Made by a program: the position numbers and the translations under genes. 64,000 bases of DNA from Mycolicibacterium goodii. GTDB taxonomy: Bacteria > Actinomycetota > Actinomycetes > Mycobacteriales > Mycobacteriaceae. Every line of letters starts with the position of its first letter. Within the stretch, counting starts at the first letter, position 1. Location: assembly GCF_022370755.2 (NCBI RefSeq), contig NZ_CP092364.2:1426001-1490000 (forward strand), written 5' to 3'. The notes beneath the pieces were generated by a model. The model saw nothing but the letters and a program-made list of their open reading frames with translations. It was not told where the DNA came from and did not search any database. Shown here piece by piece: positions 55,426-62,903 of the stretch.

Positions 55426-55653
55426 GTGCAGCCGACGATGTACGAGATCTGCATCAGGGGGCGGGTGACCGAGCGGTTGGGATCGGCCCTGGAAGGAATG
55501 CGCCTCGAGTCCGGTGCGACTGAGACTGCGTTCATCGGCGAGATCCGTGACCAGTCACAGCTTTACGGGTTGCTCGACAGAGTACGGGATCTTGGCCTCG
55601 AGCTCGTCAGCGTACAACCGCGCCTTACCGCTGACCCGTCGACCGATGGATGA
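55426..55653 (+). CDS. Small conserved protein
   Basis: 75-aa protein, MYEICIRGRVTERLGSALEG followed by GEIRDQSQLYGLLDRVRDLG. It has a simple beta-alpha-beta-beta-alpha (ferredoxin-like) pattern and is common in mycobacteria as a lone small gene, often near regulators. No function is known. A GTG after GGAGGG is used; ATG 55408 and ATG 55438 are alternatives. Divergent from tetR across site B, so it may be co-regulated. Confidence 0.65.
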   Translation: MQPTMYEICIRGRVTERLGSALEGMRLESGATETAFIGEIRDQSQLYGLLDRVRDLGLELVSVQPRLTADPSTDG

Positions 55654-55802
55654 ATGTGTGATGGGGACGGTCGTGAAAGCGCCACCCGCCGCAGTCTTCG
55701 CCGAGCCGTCGTCAACAGCGCCTGCCGCGAGGCACCTGAAACTGCAACGGGAGCAACGGGGTTGACTCGTAGTCGCCCGCACCACGAAGGAGATACCGCA
55801 CC

Positions 55803-56720
55803 TTGCCGACCGGAGTCGTATTGTTCCCCAACCCACAAGCGGTCAATCGGGTCGATGACGTGGTGTCTCAGGCTACTCGTGCCTACGACCTCGGCGTCCG
55901 CCAGGTCTGGCTCGGTCAGCAACACGATCACGACGCGATCGCTCTCGCCGGTTTGGTCGGCGCGGCCGTACCGGGGCTCGGCGTTGGCACGGCGGTGGTG
56001 CCGATCAATCCACGTCACCCGCTGATTGTCGCGTCACTGGCGCAGACGGCGCAGGCCGCTTCGCACGGGAACTTCAGCCTTGGCCTCGGTCTTGGAGCTC
56101 ACGCCCCAGAACAGCGGGCCTTCGGGACAGCGTGGTCCAACAACATCACACGCCTGCGCGAACACCTGACAGTTCTGAGATCGATCTTCGATACCGGAGC
56201 GGTGGACTTCAGCGGTGACGAGATCAGTGCACATCCCGGATGGCCGGTGTCGGTCTGCGGGGGTACGCCGGTCTCGGTGTACGTGGCCGCCATGGGCCCA
56301 AAGGCGTTGCAGATCACCGGTGAACTGGCTGACGGTACACTGCCGTACCTCGCCGGTCCGCGAACCATCGCCGAGTTCATCGAACCGGCGATCGCAAAGT
56401 CGGCAGTCGACGCCGGACGACAGAAACCGAGAATCATTGCGCAGGTCCCCACAGTGGTGTCAACACACGTCGACGCGGCGAAGAGCTTCATAGCCGAGCA
56501 GTTGAGGTTCTATGAGGCGATCCCATCGTACAAGAAAGTGATTGCGCGAGAGAAGGTTTCCGACGTAGTAGACCTTGCTGCGGTGGGTTCGGCGGACGCG
56601 GTAAGGCGTAAGCTTCAAAGCTATCTGGATGCGGGAGCCACTGAGGTCGTACTGAGCGGGCTGACGTGGGCGGACGCCGGCGCAGCCGAGGAACTCTGGG
56701 CCCTCGCCGCGTCACTGTGA
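55803..56720 (+). CDS. LLM-class F420-dependent oxidoreductase
   Basis: 305-aa luciferase-like monooxygenase fold, of the mycobacterial F420-binding branch. GVVLFPNPQAVNRVDDVVSQ starts the barrel, SLGLGLGAHAPE and PVSVYVAAMGPKALQITGELADGTLPY (given as its extent; cofactor loop) are the family hallmarks. It should transfer hydride from reduced F420 to, or oxidise, an unknown organic substrate. TTG start with AAGGAG 11 bases before; a TTG gives the correct N terminus. Lies 149 bases after the small gene, no operator of the GGACT type directly upstream. Confidence 0.9.
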   Translation: MPTGVVLFPNPQAVNRVDDVVSQATRAYDLGVRQVWLGQQHDHDAIALAGLVGAAVPGLGVGTAVVPINPRHPLIVASLAQTAQAASHGNFSLGLGLGAHAPEQRAFGTAWSNNITRLREHLTVLRSIFDTGAVDFSGDEISAHPGWPVSVCGGTPVSVYVAAMGPKALQITGELADGTLPYLAGPRTIAEFIEPAIAKSAVDAGRQKPRIIAQVPTVVSTHVDAAKSFIAEQLRFYEAIPSYKKVIAREKVSDVVDLAAVGSADAVRRKLQSYLDAGATEVVLSGLTWADAGAAEELWALAASL

Positions 56721-56934
56721 CCGGGCAGCCGGGCTCGGCACCTCGGTGGCTGGGCGCCTGTCTGGTGTCGGATTCTCCGCAGGTGAGTTCCAGCGCAGAG
56801 GTACGTCGACGACGATGTCGCGTCGTCGTGGACCTCGTCCGAATCCAGAGATTCGCTCGGACGCAGCGTGCCAGCTGGCGGCGTGTCGTCGTGGTCACCC
56901 TCCGCCGCGTCCGAACTCTGCGTCCAGACGGGAT

Positions 56935-56948
56935 GGACTGTAGAGTCC
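56935..56948. promoter_or_regulatory. Operator-like palindrome, site D
   Basis: GGACT-GTAG-AGTCC, perfect 5-bp arms. Same size and core as sites A, B and C. Located 393 bases before the flavodoxin-like gene and 214 bases after the LLM gene. Confidence 0.6.
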
Positions 56949-57252
56949 GTTATTGGAGCTGATGTATGAGCTCGTGTGCCGGGCGTATCGACGACTCGAG
57001 CTGCGACCTGAGCCGGATGTCGGGCCGCGAAACCAGGCGCGTCCGCGATGTCTGCGGTCAGGGTGGAACCGATCGCCATTCCTGCCTGTCGACGCTGTAA
57101 GGGCCGAATATTCGGTGGGTTCGGTTGGGGCCCGCGCTCGGCGATCCGGGGGCTCGATCCTCGACTCGCCGCTGATCGGATGTGTTTTCGAACAGCGGCG
57201 CGACGGCAGCGGGGCGACGCCCGCGTCGAGACTGCCAGGGCGCAATATCAGT

Positions 57253-57266
57253 GGACTAGATGGTCC
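57253..57266. promoter_or_regulatory. Operator-like palindrome, site C (flavodoxin-like gene promoter)
   Basis: GGACTAGATGGTCC, differing from site A at one base. It is followed by TATGCT (57269-57274), a possible -10, and a half-site GGTCCAT. Lies 76 bases before the GTG of the flavodoxin-like gene. Confidence 0.65.
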
Positions 57267-57341
57267 ATTATGCTGCTAAGGTCCATTGTCGAACGCGTGA
57301 GCTCAGGACGTAGCAGTGATGGGCAGTGAAAGGAGGCGAAG

Positions 57342-57971
57342 GTGGCAACGGTAGCCATCGTGGCGCATTCGCGGGCGGGGAACACCTGGCGTCTGGCCGA
57401 GGCGGTGTTGTACGGCACGAGCATCGCCGACGCGAATGCGCATCTGATCCGCATCGACGAGGAGGGAGCGATCGACGAGGCGGACTGGGACATGTTGGCC
57501 CTCGCCGACGGCATAATTTTCGGCTGTCCCACCCACATGGGTGGTCCGTCTTGGCAATTCAAACGATTCGCCGACTCGACGATTCGCGTGTGGAGGCCCA
57601 CCCTGTGGCGCGACAAGTTCGCGGGCGGGTTCACCAACTCAACCGGGATGAGCGGCGACAAGTTCGCCACCCTCACCTACTTCTGGACGTTGGCGATGCA
57701 ACAGGGCATGGTGTGGATCGGCTCAGGCATGAAACCGGCCTTTGCCTACGACAAGGCCGCGCCCCGCGAAAGCGTCAACTACATCGGTGGTTACGGCGGG
57801 GCGATGGCCACCAACCCGTTCGGTGATCCCCAGAAGATGTCACCTGCAGATGTAGCCACCGCAGCGGCCTTTGGGCAGCGCTTCGCCACGTTTGTGGCCG
57901 CCGGAAGAACCCCCAACACCCCATACGTCGATCTGACCAGACCCAGAGTCAGCAAACCATCTGCGAGTTAG
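57342..57971 (+). CDS. Flavodoxin-like NAD(P)H-dependent oxidoreductase (WrbA-like)
   Basis: 209-aa flavodoxin-fold protein. The FMN phosphate loop is HSRAGNTWRLAEAV (about 9-22), FGCPTHMGGPSWQFKRFADS is the WrbA-type aromatic/ribityl segment (near 65-84), and GGYGGAMATNPFGDP binds the flavin near 147-161. It should catalyse two-electron quinone reduction. AAAGGAGG lies 7 bases before the GTG. Promoter region carries operator-like sites C and D, so it is a likely target of the nearby TetR. Confidence 0.9.
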   Translation: MATVAIVAHSRAGNTWRLAEAVLYGTSIADANAHLIRIDEEGAIDEADWDMLALADGIIFGCPTHMGGPSWQFKRFADSTIRVWRPTLWRDKFAGGFTNSTGMSGDKFATLTYFWTLAMQQGMVWIGSGMKPAFAYDKAAPRESVNYIGGYGGAMATNPFGDPQKMSPADVATAAAFGQRFATFVAAGRTPNTPYVDLTRPRVSKPSAS

Positions 57972-58161
57972 CTTCTCCGGCGTGGTCTTATGACACTCAC
58001 TGAAGAGATGACGCCAGGGCCGGGATTGCCGACGTCGAATGTGCTGCCGCGCGCTCATCAGCGCTCGATCGTTCGACGCGCTCGTGCACCGTTGCCGATG
58101 GCAGGCGCAGGCGCGACAGCTCTAGTACAGAGTTGTTCACATCTCCCGTTGCTGGACGACC

Positions 58162-59583
58162 ATGAGCGCTGACATGCACTCAGAGAGGGGGTCACCTTCG
58201 GCCGCCGGGCTGGATCTGCACCTGGATCGCCCCCGCGGAAGGATCCGTGAGGGCGTGATGGAGGCGATTCGCGACGCGATTCGTTCAGGACGATTGGTGC
58301 CGGGCCTCCAATTGCCCTCGAGCCGGGCGCTCGCCTCCGATCTCGGTGTCGCGAGGAACACCGTTGCCAGCGCGTATGCGGAGCTCATCGCCGAGGGCTG
58401 GTTGACGTCAAGACACGGCTCGCGCACATTGGTTGCGCAACGCACGCCCGAAGTCGTCCGGTCTGCCTCTCCACCTCCGTACCGACGACCGCTGCGCCGG
58501 CTGGACCACGACTTCCGACCGGGACGTCCGGACCTGGCGTCATTTCCGCGGACAGAGTGGAGTCGTGCCGTGAAGCGCGCGTTGAACGCCGCACCGTTCG
58601 AGGCGTTCGGATACTCCGATCCACAGGGGCGGCTGGAGCTTCGCAACGCCCTCGCCCATTATCTCGCTCGTGCTCGGGGAGTGCGCGCCCAACCACACAA
58701 CATCGTCGTCTGTAGCGGCGTCGCCGAAGGATTGAGCCTGTTGGCTCGTGCGCTGGCGGAAGGCGGAGTCGCGGCCATCGCGGTAGAGGCGTTCGGCCTT
58801 CACACACAGTGGGAGTCACTTGCCAAGGCGGGATTGCATTGCCCTCCGTTGGAAGTGGACTCGCACGGTGCTGACGTCGTGGCGCTTCATGACCTGGCAG
58901 AGGTCGGCGGTGTGCTGCTCACGCCGTCGCACCAGTTTCCCACTGGCGTCTCTTTGCATCCCGACCGCCGAGCGGCAGCGTTCGATTGGGCACGACGAAC
59001 CGGTGGGGTGATCATCGAAGATGACTACGACGGCGAATTCCGATATGACCGTCGCCCTGTCGGCGCACTACACGGTGTCGATCCCGAGCACGTCATCTAT
59101 ATGGGCACTGCGAGCAAGTCTCTCGCGCCGGGCCTTCGCCTCGGTTGGATGGTGTTGCCGAATCGGCTTGTCGGAGCGGTCGTGCGGCAGATAGGTGAAT
59201 ACGGCGAGACGTCTGGGTTCGTGGACCAGTTGACGATGGCCGAGTTCATCGTTTCGGGTTCCTATGACAGACACATTCGCACCATGCGCGCTCAGTACCG
59301 GCGCCGCCGCCAGCAGCTGGTCGCCGCCGTCGCCGAGTCATCACCGGCGACTACGGTCGCGGGTACGCCTGCAGGCCTGCAGGTGTTGCTTGAGCTTGCC
59401 GAGGATGATGCGAGCGTGCTGCGCCGGCAACAGGCTTGGCGACGGCTCGGCGTCGAGGGTCTTGATCGGTATCGCCATCCTGAAAGCGTCAGCAGGCGGA
59501 ACGGCTTGGTGGTAGGTTTCGCAGCGCCCGCTCCGAGCGCATGGTCAGCAGCGTTGGATGCCCTGATCCAACTGCTGCCCTGA
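58162..59583 (+). CDS. MocR/PdxR-type regulator (GntR HTH fused to PLP aminotransferase fold)
   Basis: 473-aa fusion. The N-terminal GntR winged helix has IRSGRLVPGLQLPSSRALAS and VARNTVASAYAELIAEGWL (about 38-75). The C-terminal fold-type I aminotransferase domain has GRLELRNALAHYLARARGVR, IIEDDYDGEFRYDRRP (PLP-contacting Asp near 291) and GTASKSLAPGLRLGW with the PLP lysine near 318. MocR proteins sense PLP or related amines and usually activate a divergent gene. Here the upstream neighbour is co-directional, so the target is not obvious. The downstream LuxR gene begins right after its stop. Confidence 0.9.
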   Translation: MSADMHSERGSPSAAGLDLHLDRPRGRIREGVMEAIRDAIRSGRLVPGLQLPSSRALASDLGVARNTVASAYAELIAEGWLTSRHGSRTLVAQRTPEVVRSASPPPYRRPLRRLDHDFRPGRPDLASFPRTEWSRAVKRALNAAPFEAFGYSDPQGRLELRNALAHYLARARGVRAQPHNIVVCSGVAEGLSLLARALAEGGVAAIAVEAFGLHTQWESLAKAGLHCPPLEVDSHGADVVALHDLAEVGGVLLTPSHQFPTGVSLHPDRRAAAFDWARRTGGVIIEDDYDGEFRYDRRPVGALHGVDPEHVIYMGTASKSLAPGLRLGWMVLPNRLVGAVVRQIGEYGETSGFVDQLTMAEFIVSGSYDRHIRTMRAQYRRRRQQLVAAVAESSPATTVAGTPAGLQVLLELAEDDASVLRRQQAWRRLGVEGLDRYRHPESVSRRNGLVVGFAAPAPSAWSAALDALIQLLP

Positions 59584-61986
59584 GTGATTGAGCTCAACTG
59601 GCCCAATCTCGCCTTACCCAAGTGGCCCATGATCCGTGCGATCACCGAGGTTAGCGTTCAAAACATGATCGTCGCGGGCAGCACCAAGGTCACCGGTCAA
59701 CAGTGCTACACACCGCCCCTCTTCGAGCTCGACGCCGATGCACCCGGGGGAGCCGGCGAGCCTGCAGTGCTGCTCGCCGCCAAGTCGGCCCCACCGGCCA
59801 TCCGAGCTCAGGTCATCGAAAGGTCGGCTTTGATCGACATCCTTTCGGCGGAACCCTCTCGGAAGCTCACATTGCTGAGCGCACCGGCGGGCTGGGGAAA
59901 GACGACGCTGCTCGCGCAATGGGCAAGTGAGGCAGACGATCGCCGTCGACGCGGGTGGTTGTCCCTGGACGCTTCCGACAATGATCCGACGCGGTTTTGG
60001 GCCTGTGCGATCACAGCACTGGGCAAGGCCAGCCCGGGGGTGGCCCCGCGTGCGCTCGAGCTCGTCCGCATGGGCGCCGACCCGCGGCGCGCGGTCCTGC
60101 CCACCCTGCTTGACGAGTTGGCCGCCATCGACCACCACATCGCGTTGATCCTCGATGACTATCACCTTGTTGAAGATCGCACCGTTCACGAGCAGGTGGG
60201 TTTTGTCATCGAACAGATGCCGCCGACTTTCCGGCTCGTCATCGCAACCCGCTCGGATCCCGCGCTGCCCTTGGCGCGACTGCGGGCTCGCGGCGAGTTG
60301 CTGGAGCTGCGCGCCGAGGAGCTGCGCTTCCATGCCGGCGAAGCTGCCGATCTGCTTGACGGTGTGCTCGATTTCAAGCTGACCGACGCGCAGGTACAAC
60401 TGCTGTTCAACCGCACGGAGGGGTGGGCGGCCGGCCTGTACCTCGCCGGGCTGTCGTTGGCAGGTCGCACCGATGCCGCAGAGTTCATCCAGGACTTCGC
60501 CGGCGACAACCGGCACATCGTCGACTATCTGATCGCGGAAGTCCTCGACGGCCAGCCGGCGCACATCCGGAGCTTTCTCCTCCGAACCTCTTTCCTGGAC
60601 AGATTGAACGGGGCGCTGTGCGACTCGGTGCTGGCAACGAGCGGCTCGGCGTCGGTGTTGGAAACCATCGAGAGGGACAACCTGTTCTTGTTGCCCTTGG
60701 ATGTCTCCCGGCGCTGGTATCGGTACCATCAGCTTTTCGCAGACCTGCTGCGTACCGAATTGCGCTGCAGCGAACCAGATTTGGTTCCGATTCTGCATCA
60801 AAGGGCCTCGGCTTGGTTTGCCGGTGAGGGCCTGACCGACGAGGCCATCCACCATCTGGTGGCCGCCGGTGACATACCGGGCGCGGCAGGGCTGATCTCC
60901 CGCAGCTGGGCTACCGCGTTCAACCTGGGTCGGTTGTCGACCGTCTCGGGCTGGCTGGGTGTGCTGCCACCCGAGCTCGTGGCCAGTAACCCTCGGTTGA
61001 GCTTGGCCCGCGCGTGGGTGGCTCTGGACTCGGGCCATCTCGACGACGCAGGCGGATGGATCGATGCTGTGCAAGCAGAGCGCGCGGTTGTCGACACAGG
61101 CGTTGACAACATCGCCGAAAAGCTCGTCGTGCTGCGGGCGGTGCACCGGTTCAGGTCCGGTGACCTTCCTTCGGCCCTCGATACGGCCAGGCGTGCGACC
61201 GGTCTGGACCTCGGCAACGCTCCGGTAGGTAGGCCCATCGCCTTCTGCGTCTACGGTGCTGCGCTGTACTTCTCCGGCGACACCTGCGACGCGCAACAGG
61301 CCTTCCGTACCGCCGCGTCGCTCGCGGAGCGAGTTGGCAATCTTCCCGCGCACCGTTACGCATTGGGCTACCTGGCGATGATCTCGGCCCGCCAAGGCGA
61401 GCTCGATGCCGCCGAAGAGTTGATCCGTCAGGCGAACGGCAGCAGCAGAGACCTGGCCGACGGAGAGCATTTCGCGGACATGATGGTCTCTCTGACCATG
61501 GCCATCATCCTCGACCTGCGCCGTGACTCGGCCGCTGCGGCTGAGGCCGCCGACATGGCAGTCGGGTTGGCTCGTCGGGGCGCGGGAATCCTCGAGGTGG
61601 CCAACGCGCTGCTGACGCGGGCGGAGATTCTGGGGCACCTCGGCGAACATTGCGAATGCCGGGCCTGCCGCAACGAGGCGGCCATGCTGCTGCGGCACTG
61701 CACTGATCCGGGCATCGTCGCGAGACCGCTCACCGCGGCACACCGCGGTACGGGCATCGGGTTGGGCGCCCGTAGTCGGAAAGACCCGATCGTAGAGGAG
61801 CTCACCGCCAAAGAACACGAGGTCCTGGCGCTGCTCGGCACCAGGTTGTCGCGCCGTGAGATCGGTGAACGGCTCTATGTCTCACTGAACACTGTGAAGA
61901 CCCACCAACGAGCTCTGTACCGCAAACTGGGTGTTGAGAACCGCAGCGCGGCGGTCACCCGAGCACGCGAGCTCGGCCTGCACTGA
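59584..61986 (+). CDS. MalT-like LuxR-family ATPase regulator
   Basis: 800-aa STAND regulator. P-loop SAPAGWGKTTLLAQW lies near residues 98-112, ALILDDYHLVED (Walker B-like) near 188, and the NRTEGWAAGLYLAGLSL sensor follows. A TPR-like middle region spans 400-700, and a C-terminal LuxR HTH (LTAKEHEVLALLGTRLSRRE, then LNTVKTHQRALYRKLGVENR) covers the last 65 residues. MalT-type proteins oligomerise on binding ATP and an inducer and activate transcription. The GTG abuts the upstream stop; ATGs at 59632 and 59665 are alternatives, so the N terminus is uncertain. Confidence 0.9.
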   Translation: MIELNWPNLALPKWPMIRAITEVSVQNMIVAGSTKVTGQQCYTPPLFELDADAPGGAGEPAVLLAAKSAPPAIRAQVIERSALIDILSAEPSRKLTLLSAPAGWGKTTLLAQWASEADDRRRRGWLSLDASDNDPTRFWACAITALGKASPGVAPRALELVRMGADPRRAVLPTLLDELAAIDHHIALILDDYHLVEDRTVHEQVGFVIEQMPPTFRLVIATRSDPALPLARLRARGELLELRAEELRFHAGEAADLLDGVLDFKLTDAQVQLLFNRTEGWAAGLYLAGLSLAGRTDAAEFIQDFAGDNRHIVDYLIAEVLDGQPAHIRSFLLRTSFLDRLNGALCDSVLATSGSASVLETIERDNLFLLPLDVSRRWYRYHQLFADLLRTELRCSEPDLVPILHQRASAWFAGEGLTDEAIHHLVAAGDIPGAAGLISRSWATAFNLGRLSTVSGWLGVLPPELVASNPRLSLARAWVALDSGHLDDAGGWIDAVQAERAVVDTGVDNIAEKLVVLRAVHRFRSGDLPSALDTARRATGLDLGNAPVGRPIAFCVYGAALYFSGDTCDAQQAFRTAASLAERVGNLPAHRYALGYLAMISARQGELDAAEELIRQANGSSRDLADGEHFADMMVSLTMAIILDLRRDSAAAAEAADMAVGLARRGAGILEVANALLTRAEILGHLGEHCECRACRNEAAMLLRHCTDPGIVARPLTAAHRGTGIGLGARSRKDPIVEELTAKEHEVLALLGTRLSRREIGERLYVSLNTVKTHQRALYRKLGVENRSAAVTRARELGLH

Positions 61987-62347
61987 CGTGCCGAGGGACG
62001 TCCTTTTCGAATTCACGCCTGCACCACAATGCCTCCGCGACAACGAACCCCGCAGTGATCACAGGGGTGAACAGCCGGTAACGGGGACGACGGTCGACCG
62101 GAGGAACGCCCCTGGGAGATACCACCGGGCGTGCTCGGACGCCTCGTATCTCGACATGGCATTGCCGTCTCGCGACCAGCGTTGCGCAGGTCATTTCCAT
62201 TGACCCTCAAGTGGTCAGGGTGGGACGCACGGGTCTGCGTGGCGGCCGACGCGTATCGCTCCAGGCGATTGAAAAGTGATTCCGCCCAATCGCTCACCAA
62301 GTGAGGGAAAGACACCAGGACGTGCGTTCAGAAGTCGCAGATCGAAG
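61987..62347 (+). other. Intergenic region after the MalT-like gene
   Basis: About 360 bases with no supported gene. The composition is less regular than in neighbouring coding DNA. No transposase or RNA gene was recognised. It leads into the bulged hairpin at 62348-62386. Confidence 0.35.
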
Positions 62348-62386
62348 CGGTGTGAGTTCGGGGCCACCCCGAACCGCCTCACACCG
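62348..62386 (+). repeat. Bulged hairpin upstream of a small gene
   Basis: CGGTGTGAG/CTCACACCG (9 bp) stacks on TTCGGGG/CCCCGAA (7 bp) around a CCA loop, with a CCGC bulge on the 3' side. It lies 37 bases before the small gene at 62424. It could be an attenuator, a leader structure or an operator. Confidence 0.5.
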
Positions 62387-62423
62387 TGAGACTGCCGGTG
62401 ATGACTCGTTGCTCACCTCGGAC

Positions 62424-62762
62424 ATGAACATGGGATGGCTGCTGGTGATCGCAGCAGATGCGTGCCTGAAAGGTGATGAACGCACCATGACGTTCGTCGA
62501 ATTGGGCTGCGGAGAACCGCATCTCGCAATCGAGCGGGTGCTCGGCGCGGTCATGTCCAGCCGTACGGCGTTGCCGGTGGCGATACTCGACCGGCTGACG
62601 CACTGGCTCGACAGCTACACCGGCAGCCCAGAGGAGCCGCGACTGCGCGCCATGCTTGGTGAAATTCGCGCACACCAGGCTCAGCCGGTTCCGTTGCGCG
62701 GTCACCAGGCGGCGCAGTACGGCGCTGTGTCAGCGCGGTGTTGTCGATCCTGGGCGCGATGA
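62424..62762 (+). CDS. Small hypothetical protein
   Basis: 112-aa protein, not recognised. The helical core DACLKGDERTMTFVELGCGE, then PHLAIERVLGAVMSSRTALP and LDRLTHWLDSYTGSPEEPRL, suggests a small all-alpha protein. The last 20 residues (GHQAAQYGAVSARC and after) change in character and may follow a frame slip. No ribosome-binding site is obvious before the ATG. Lies between two LuxR-type ATPase regulators, perhaps a partner or target. Confidence 0.5.
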   Translation: MNMGWLLVIAADACLKGDERTMTFVELGCGEPHLAIERVLGAVMSSRTALPVAILDRLTHWLDSYTGSPEEPRLRAMLGEIRAHQAQPVPLRGHQAAQYGAVSARCCRSWAR

Positions 62763-62903
62763 CCTGCGCAATCACCAGGCTCGACCGTCCCGGTGCCCAA
62801 CCCGCCCTCGCCGGCATCAACAGCTGAACAGCCGGGCCGGCGACCGGGCAGGTGACGCACCGGGCTTACGAAGACGTGCCCTGCAGTGGCATTCTGGCAA
62901 ATC

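Larger units (their letters stand above)
56721..57341 (+). other. Long intergenic region with two operator-like palindromes
   Basis: 621 bases without a convincing gene on either strand; the open frames here have skewed composition and no recognisable motif. It contains sites D (56935) and C (57253), the latter 76 bases before the flavodoxin-like start. A further GGTCCAT half-site is at 57280-57286. The unusual length may reflect a lost gene or a long regulated leader. Confidence 0.4.

Noticed and set aside
56895..57279. Open frames on both strands in the 621-base gap
   Set aside because: Arg/Pro-rich sequence without motifs; they cover the operator-like sites and lack ribosome-binding sites.
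59614..61818. 734-codon minus-strand frame opposite the MalT-like gene
   Set aside because: The plus strand carries P-loop and LuxR HTH motifs in order; the minus frame has none and is antisense.
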